In this document: positions 4,563 to 7,035 of the stretch, in pieces
How positions within the stretch are numbered: the stretch's first letter is position 1
Layout of the letters: each line of letters starts with the position of its first letter
DNA from: Clostridia bacterium
GTDB lineage: Bacteria; Bacillota; DSM-16504; Desulfitibacterales; Desulfitibacteraceae
Direction of reading: 5' to 3'
NCBI GenBank assembly: GCA_018333845.1
Contig: JAGXSK010000127.1
Span: 1-7,035, forward strand
Length of the DNA: 7,035 bases
Position numbers and translations under genes: made by a program
The notes under the pieces: model-generated
Told to the model about the DNA's origin: nothing
Databases searched by the model: none
What the model saw: only the letters and a program-made list of their open reading frames with translations

Positions 4563-5285
4563 ATGGAATTGGAAAGAATCTGCTTTCACTGTTGCAATTT
4601 TTTTATGGAAGTGGGTGTTGAAAATTTAGGCGTTTGCATGGCGGATGAAGCGATTTTACCGTTTGCGGATGAGATTTATGAGAACGAGAATTTTGACTGT
4701 TGTTATGAGTTGTACCTGGAAAAAAGATATGACGGTAATCAGGAAGCGTGCGCGCAGTATGAAGAAGTGGAAATTATCGGATGTTATGAAGAAGAAGATG
4801 AGGATGAGTTGAGAAATGAATTGATGCACCGGCCAATGGATGATGTTCTGGCGGAATTATCCGGCGCGGACCGCAACAGAATTCATCGAAATGTTAACAT
4901 TTTATATCCGTATATCTCCTATCGTAACGAAAGTGCTTTTCGGGGATTGCTGGATTTTTACAACGGGCTGCCGGGGGCAGAGGAGCTTGAGGATGTCCAT
5001 ACACGGATACATATTATAGATGCTCTGGAGCGGTGGGGCGGACCGGAAACCGTCGGGGCGCTGGTCAATGAATTAAAGCGTACGCCGTCAAACAATGTGA
5101 CAAGAAAGCTCTACACTGTGATTCTTAAGACACTTAAGAGATTCCCTGCGGAACTTATTACTGAACCAATTGAGAAACTTCTGGAGGAAAAGAAGTTCAG
5201 TTATAAGATAAAGAAAAGAATCGAAGAACTGCTTGAGCCGGAAGACGACGGCTTTTTGCCCAGGTATTTTAAGACATTGGAGTGA
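4563..5285 (+). CDS. Cysteine-rich HEAT-like repeat protein, function unknown
   Basis: A 240-residue protein. A start at the upstream ATG (4527) is possible, but the ATG at 4563 is preferred: GGAGG lies 9 nt before it, and MELERICFHCCNFF begins the ordered part. Residues 1-75 hold eight cysteines (C7, C10, C11, C25, C46, C47, C63, C74), including C-x2-C-C and D-C-C-Y clusters that could bind zinc or an Fe-S cluster. Residues 76-82 are a solid acidic linker (EEEDEDE). Residues ~90-235 are paired helices of HEAT/armadillo character, for example ALERWGGPETVGALVNELKR and ITEPIEKLLEEKKFSYKIKK. No enzyme motif or signal peptide is seen. It resembles uncharacterised proteins of anaerobes with a cysteine-rich head and HEAT-like tail (inference, from memory). 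It is coupled to the small gene at 5291. Confidence 0.75.
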   Translation: MELERICFHCCNFFMEVGVENLGVCMADEAILPFADEIYENENFDCCYELYLEKRYDGNQEACAQYEEVEIIGCYEEEDEDELRNELMHRPMDDVLAELSGADRNRIHRNVNILYPYISYRNESAFRGLLDFYNGLPGAEELEDVHTRIHIIDALERWGGPETVGALVNELKRTPSNNVTRKLYTVILKTLKRFPAELITEPIEKLLEEKKFSYKIKKRIEELLEPEDDGFLPRYFKTLE

Positions 5286-5290
5286 AAGCG

Positions 5291-5512
5291 ATGAGTAAAC
5301 TGCCGGATGACTTTAAACGTGGTTTGGATGATAAAATCAAAAGAGGCTACGGTATTGAGGATGAGCAGGGAGCGGCCGATGCGTGGCTGGAAGCGTGGGA
5401 GATGGTAAAAGCAGGCATGGATGAATATGGTATTAAAAATATTGAGGAGTTTGACCGGGAACTCAAAGACATTAGTGTTCTGTGTAACTCTCGACCGACT
5501 CACCCTGCGTAG
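5291..5512 (+). CDS. Small acidic protein coupled to the HEAT-like gene, 3' end altered
   Basis: A 73-codon ORF. ATG 5291 is chosen because a GGAG at 5279-5282 lies 8 nt upstream; a GTG at 5282, overlapping the previous stop as GTGA, is an alternative. The product begins MSKLPDDFKRGLDDKIKRGY and continues with AADAWLEAWEMVKAGMDEYG and an acidic helix to about residue 60 (EEFDREL). No family is recognised. From about position 5475 the sequence belongs to the ExeA-type ATPase remnant, so the last ~12 residues (SVLCNSRPTHPA) are probably foreign and the native C-terminus was cut by insertion. Its job is likely linked to the HEAT-like protein: an antitoxin-like or adaptor partner is possible but unproven. 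Confidence 0.6.
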   Translation: MSKLPDDFKRGLDDKIKRGYGIEDEQGAADAWLEAWEMVKAGMDEYGIKNIEEFDRELKDISVLCNSRPTHPA

Positions 5513-5797
5513 GGTAAACTGACCGCTATTTCAGCGCATTGTCATGCACTACAAAGTGGAACCCCTAAACAAAGAGGGAGGTGGCCGGCTACATCCGTCA
5601 CCACATGGAACTGGCCGGAGCCAAACACCATGTCTTCACGGATACCGCCGTGGAAGCCATCGCCGTCCTTTCCAGGGTTGGCCACGCCTGGTGAACAACC
5701 CCTGGCCACTCATTGCCTTCTCTGCGGCTTCCAGATGAAAAAAGACCGCATAGATGAAGAGATCGTAAGGCTGGCTTCTGTGGAGGCAGGATTGTGA
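5481..5797 (+). pseudogene. ExeA/TniB-type AAA ATPase (transposition helper), C-terminal remnant
   Basis: Pieces in changing frames reassemble into the end of an ExeA-like AAA ATPase of the kind encoded beside DDE transposases. They read FQRIVMHYKVEPLNKE, then EVAGYIRHHMELAGAKHHVF, then TDTAVEAIAVLSR, then RLVNN, then THCLLCGFQMKKDRIDEEIV, and a stop at 5795-5797. Q-R-I, E-E-V-A-x-Y-I-x-x-H, F-T-x-x-A and R-x-V-N-N are conserved in that family (AAA_22/TniB-like). I count an in-frame TGA (5520-5522) and about three frameshifts (near 5577, 5676 and 5700). Walker A and B, and the transposase, are absent. The fragment abuts the truncated small gene at 5291, so it marks an old insertion. Confidence 0.75.
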
Positions 5798-5804
5798 TAT
5801 TTTG

Positions 5805-5836
5805 AGCCGATTGCTGCAAAAGCGGTCGGCTTTTTC
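5805..5836 (+). terminator. Intrinsic terminator after the ExeA-type remnant
   Basis: AGCCGATTGCT pairs with AGCGGTCGGCT (two G.U pairs) around a short loop and runs into TTTTTCC. It lies 8 bases after the ATPase stop, so it belongs to the inserted element. Confidence 0.85.
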
Positions 5837-5837
5837 C

Positions 5838-5950
5838 TTATTTTGTAACTTAAAACAGCGTGACAGTGTGCAAGCCTGTCCTTCCAAGACCTAAAGCAAT
5901 TTGCAACTTTTGCACAGTCTGACGTTTCTCACACCGATTTAATTTGCAAA
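5838..5950. repeat. Repeat-rich DNA, possible transposon end
   Basis: No gene is seen. CGTGACAGTGTGC (5859-5871) and GCACAGTCTGACG (5912-5924) are imperfect inverted copies (about 10 of 13 bases), and TTGCA words recur (5901-5916, and TTTGCAAAG at about 5943). Multiple short transposase-binding repeats just outside the ATPase operon are what Tn7/Mu-like elements carry at their ends. This assignment is inference from position. Confidence 0.35.
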
Positions 5951-6110
5951 GGGAGTGCCGGTTTATTCTGGTAACTTGCTCGCCCTGTCTTTCGTCGATA
6001 CGCTTATACGCACGGATTTCTCCCTACATAGTTATCCTAGCTATGGGGCGTCTTGGCACTTACACCAACCGGACTTGCACCGGCAAGATAACACGTGCTT
6101 ATCTGGGCAC
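5950..6110 (-). ncRNA. Probable group II intron 5' fragment (domain I)
   Basis: On the minus strand the segment begins GTGCCCAGATAAGCACGTG, close to the GUGCG-CCCAGAUA start of group II introns. It continues with CCGGTGCAAGTCCGG, the G-G-U-G-C-A-A-G-U-C-C stem typical of their domain I. Further on there is a CATAG/CTATG hairpin and GGGAGAAATCC. No domain V hairpin or reverse-transcriptase ORF follows, so this would be a truncated, inactive copy. It starts 16 bases after a terminator hairpin on the same strand. A degraded cobalamin-type riboswitch was considered and fits less well. Confidence 0.5.
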
Positions 6111-6117
6111 GCTGACA

Positions 6118-6154
6118 CAAAAATAAGGGCACGAGGATTGATCTCCTCATGCCC
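6118..6154 (-). terminator. Minus-strand intrinsic terminator
   Basis: GGGCATGAGGA pairs with TCCTCGTGCCC (one mismatch or wobble) and is followed by TTATTTTT on the minus strand. It should end transcription from the SLH-protein side. Confidence 0.85.
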
Positions 6155-6165
6155 TGTTTCATCAT

Positions 6166-6256
6166 CTATTTCTTTCCACCGCTATGAATCACAATACTTC
6201 CGCCACCTAACTCTGTGGCATCGTCACCGCTGTCGTTTTTAGAGTGCCTTATTCAA
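6166..6256 (-). pseudogene. Short glycine-rich gene end upstream of the terminator
   Basis: The minus frame reads HSKNDSGDDATELGGGSIVI, then HSGGKK and a TAG at 6166-6168, 12 bases before the terminator hairpin. It has no start of its own; a TGA precedes it in frame. It could be the frameshifted tail of the SLH protein or the end of another lost gene. Low certainty. Confidence 0.3.
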
Positions 6257-6446
6257 TTTTCGCTATATTCATTAGTCGTTTTATCAGTAATGCAGCTTCG
6301 GCACGAGTTGCAGGGCTGGCGGATTGCAATTCATTCTTCGTATTTCCTCGAATCAACTGCAGCGAAACAGCTTCTTTCATAACATCTACTGCCCAAGTAC
6401 CGATTTCTTTTCTATACCAAGCTCCTGTTCCTACATCTGAGTAACT
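6249..6446 (-). pseudogene. SLH-domain protein, C-terminal fragment
   Basis: The minus frame encodes SYSDVGTGAWYRKEIGTWAV, then DVMKEAVSLQLIRGN and ATRAEAALLIKRLMN, ending IAKIE and TAA. This is one S-layer homology module (PF00395: F/Y-x-D-V, W-A, A-V-x-x-x-L-I-x-G, A-T-R-A-E-A-A-x-x-x-x-R-x). SLH modules anchor secreted proteins to the cell-wall polymer. Full proteins carry three modules plus a signal peptide and are hundreds of residues long. Here the frame opens only 14 codons earlier at a TTG (6488) with hydrophobic residues that do not fit SLH, so only the C-terminal anchor survives. Confidence 0.75.
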
Positions 6447-6488
6447 TTTAAGGGCGATTTTGAGAAAGAGCCAAAACAGAATAGCCAA

Positions 6489-6649
6489 CTATAATAAAGA
6501 CATTAGGAGAGTATAAGCGAAAAATATGAACCAGGCATATTTATAAATTTTCTTGCCTACCTTTCTGTGGAAAGCCAATGTATACCTTTAAAGTCGATCT
6601 TAGGTTCAGTTAGTCCTATAGACAGCGGTTTTTGTGTCTCGAACGCCAT
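6489..6649 (-). pseudogene. Possible small membrane protein in two frames
   Basis: On the minus strand the ATG at 6649-6647 opens a 30-codon frame (MAFETQKPLSIGLTEPKIDF, then KGIHWLSTER, stop at 6557). A one-base shift near that stop continues as KKIYKYAWFIFFAYTLLMSL to a stop at 6489-6491, which looks like a transmembrane helix. The ribosome binding site is poor. This may be a frameshifted small membrane protein or chance; I do not recognise a family. Confidence 0.25.
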
Positions 6650-6657
6650 AAATTCTC

Positions 6658-6687
6658 TTGAATCATGTAAGGCAAGAATGGTATAAT
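6658..6687 (+). promoter_or_regulatory. Plus-strand promoter of the right-edge leader
   Basis: -35 TTGAAT (6658-6663), 18-nt spacer, extended -10 TGGTATAAT ending at 6687. Transcription would begin at about 6693-6696 and run into the leader peptide and terminator described next. Confidence 0.65.
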
Positions 6688-6720
6688 ATTGTCATAATAA
6701 TATCAAAGGATGTGGATCGA

Positions 6721-6819
6721 GTGAAGCCATATGATGTCGCCGCCCACCCACCGTGTCGGTGCGGGAGCGGTTTTTTATTGCCCGTTTTGACGGAGTCGTG
6801 GCATAATGATTGGTGGTAG
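6721..6819 (+). CDS. Candidate 32-codon leader peptide ORF
   Basis: A GTG start lies 10 nt after an AAAGGA ribosome binding site and encodes VKPYDVAAHPPCRCGSGFLL, then PVLTESWHNDWW and TAG. It reads straight through the terminator hairpin at 6740-6776, as leader peptides of attenuators do, but shows no run of a regulatory amino acid. It may be non-coding. Alternative: the transcript is an ~80-nt small RNA. Confidence 0.3.
   Translation: MKPYDVAAHPPCRCGSGFLLPVLTESWHNDWW
6740..6776 (+). terminator. GC-rich intrinsic terminator, possible attenuator
   Basis: CACCG and CGGTG close a TGT loop, and the outer CCGC pairs with GCGG; six T follow (6771-6776). It lies only ~45 bases after the predicted transcription start, so it would produce a short RNA or attenuate whatever follows. 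Confidence 0.8.
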
Positions 6820-6845
6820 ACATTGTCTATTCTGCCGACAATCAT
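6806..6845. repeat. Large imperfect palindrome
   Basis: Outer arms ATGATTG (6806-6812) and CAATCAT (6839-6845) enclose inner arms TAGACA (6817-6822) and TGTCTA (6824-6829), with GG/CC matches between. Two nested, near-centred arms suggest an operator or an RNA hairpin rather than chance. Confidence 0.5.
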
Positions 6846-6872
6846 ACATAAGGAGAACCACGGAAAATAGCA

Positions 6873-6913
6873 AGAGGGAAACCATCATGCCTCGCGAGCG
6901 CAGGTTTCCCTCT
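6873..6913. repeat. Perfect 11-bp inverted repeat with inner CTCGCGAG palindrome
   Basis: AGAGGGAAACC (6873-6883) is an exact reverse complement of GGTTTCCCTCT (6903-6913). The 19-base loop contains the 8-bp palindrome CTCGCGAG (6891-6898). A further GCGTC/GACGC hairpin with a TAAA loop follows at about 6922-6935. There is no U-run, so it is not a terminator. It would fold strongly as RNA and could hide the GAGGG ribosome binding site and ATG of the 6887 ORF. Confidence 0.75.
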
Positions 6914-6958
6914 CCAGCAGAGCGTCTAAAGACGCGTCCGTGTCATTATCTTACATGA
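6887..6958 (+). CDS. 23-codon ORF inside the hairpin, coupled to the next frame
   Basis: This reads MPRERRFPSPAERLKTRPCH, then YLT and TGA. A GAGGG ribosome binding site lies 8 nt upstream and is itself part of the stem at 6873-6913. Its stop overlaps the next ATG as ATGA (6955-6958). It is basic and unrecognised. It could be a regulatory upstream ORF. Confidence 0.3.
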   Translation: MPRERRFPSPAERLKTRPCHYLT

Positions 6959-7035
6959 ATTGGGATACCTGTGTAAAGACCTATCTTGAAATGATACTAA
7001 ATGGCTGCCCCAAAGAGTGGCGCCCAACCGTATGT
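6955..7035 (+). CDS. Partial ORF leaving the right edge
   Basis: An ATG at 6955 opens 27 codons to the window end: MNWDTCVKTYLEMILNGCPK, then EWRPTVC. There is no ribosome binding site of its own; initiation would depend on coupling to the 23-codon ORF through the ATGA overlap. The family cannot be judged from 27 residues. Confidence 0.35.
   Translation, partial: MNWDTCVKTYLEMILNGCPKEWRPTVC

Noticed and set aside
5201..5503. Minus-strand ORF of 100 codons
   Set aside because: It is the complement of the end of the HEAT-like gene and its small partner, both supported by ribosome binding sites.
5950..6112. Cobalamin riboswitch on the minus strand
   Set aside because: CCGGTGCAAGTCCGG is compatible, but the AGGGAA element and the usual GCCACTG core are missing, and no cobalamin gene lies downstream; a group II intron start fits better.
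6663..6845. Minus-strand ORF of 60 codons
   Set aside because: It crosses the GC-rich terminator hairpin and the palindromes of the opposite strand and has no family signal.
6806..6945. Retron ncRNA or integron attC site
   Set aside because: There are strong inverted repeats, but no reverse transcriptase or integrase in view and no attC R boxes (GTTRRRY/RYYYAAC).

Overview
The window looks like accessory, partly decayed chromosome from a Gram-positive-type anaerobe of the Bacillota (Clostridia or Negativicutes). Evidence: strong AGGAGG-type ribosome binding sites, near-consensus TTGACA/TATAAT promoters with 17-nt spacers, many hairpin-plus-U-run terminators, an SLH-domain fragment, and mixed base composition. 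The genus cannot be fixed from sequence alone.

Layout. 1-480 is non-coding debris: a minus-strand terminator and three copies (one degenerate) of a 28-nt GAAGCA...TGCTTC palindromic element. Two of those copies flank a stray duplicate of a parE toxin 3' end. About 597-745 is the zinc-knuckle end of an HNH endonuclease. 734-1278 (minus) is an intact DinJ/YafQ-type toxin-antitoxin operon with an excellent promoter and operator. 1494-1772 is an unrecognised ORF running into the terminator of a convergent gene. 1813-2250 (minus) is an intact hotdog (PaaI-type) thioesterase with its own promoter and terminator. 2460-2606 is a possible TnpB zinc-ribbon remnant. 2682-3256 is an intact Phd/YefM-ParE toxin-antitoxin pair; its last 64 bases and the following ~87 bases, including one palindromic element, are duplicated at 325-475. 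The element after parE is fused directly into the interior of ribH, a pseudogene lacking its start and carrying a frameshift. 3701-4054 is an unknown helical protein, followed by a fragment of an IS91-type (Y2/HUH) transposase on the minus strand.

4563-5512 carries a likely intact two-gene unit: a cysteine-rich, HEAT-like 240-residue protein and a small coupled acidic protein whose 3' end runs into a frameshifted ExeA/TniB-type transposition ATPase. After that ATPase come its terminator and repeat-rich DNA that may be a transposon end. 5950-6110 (minus) resembles the 5' part of a group II intron placed just behind a terminator. 6249-6446 (minus) is the last part of an SLH-domain protein. 6658-7035 looks like a structured leader: a plus-strand promoter, an early terminator, two strong palindromes, a 23-codon ORF, and an ATGA-coupled reading frame leaving the window.

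How it works together: the living genes appear to be two toxin-antitoxin modules, one thioesterase, the HEAT-like/small-protein pair and whatever begins at the right edge. The rest is mobile-element and housekeeping-gene wreckage, some of it apparently joined through the repeated palindromic element. I do not see a clear new defence or biosynthetic system. The best candidates for something undescribed are the HEAT-like pair and the right-edge leader.
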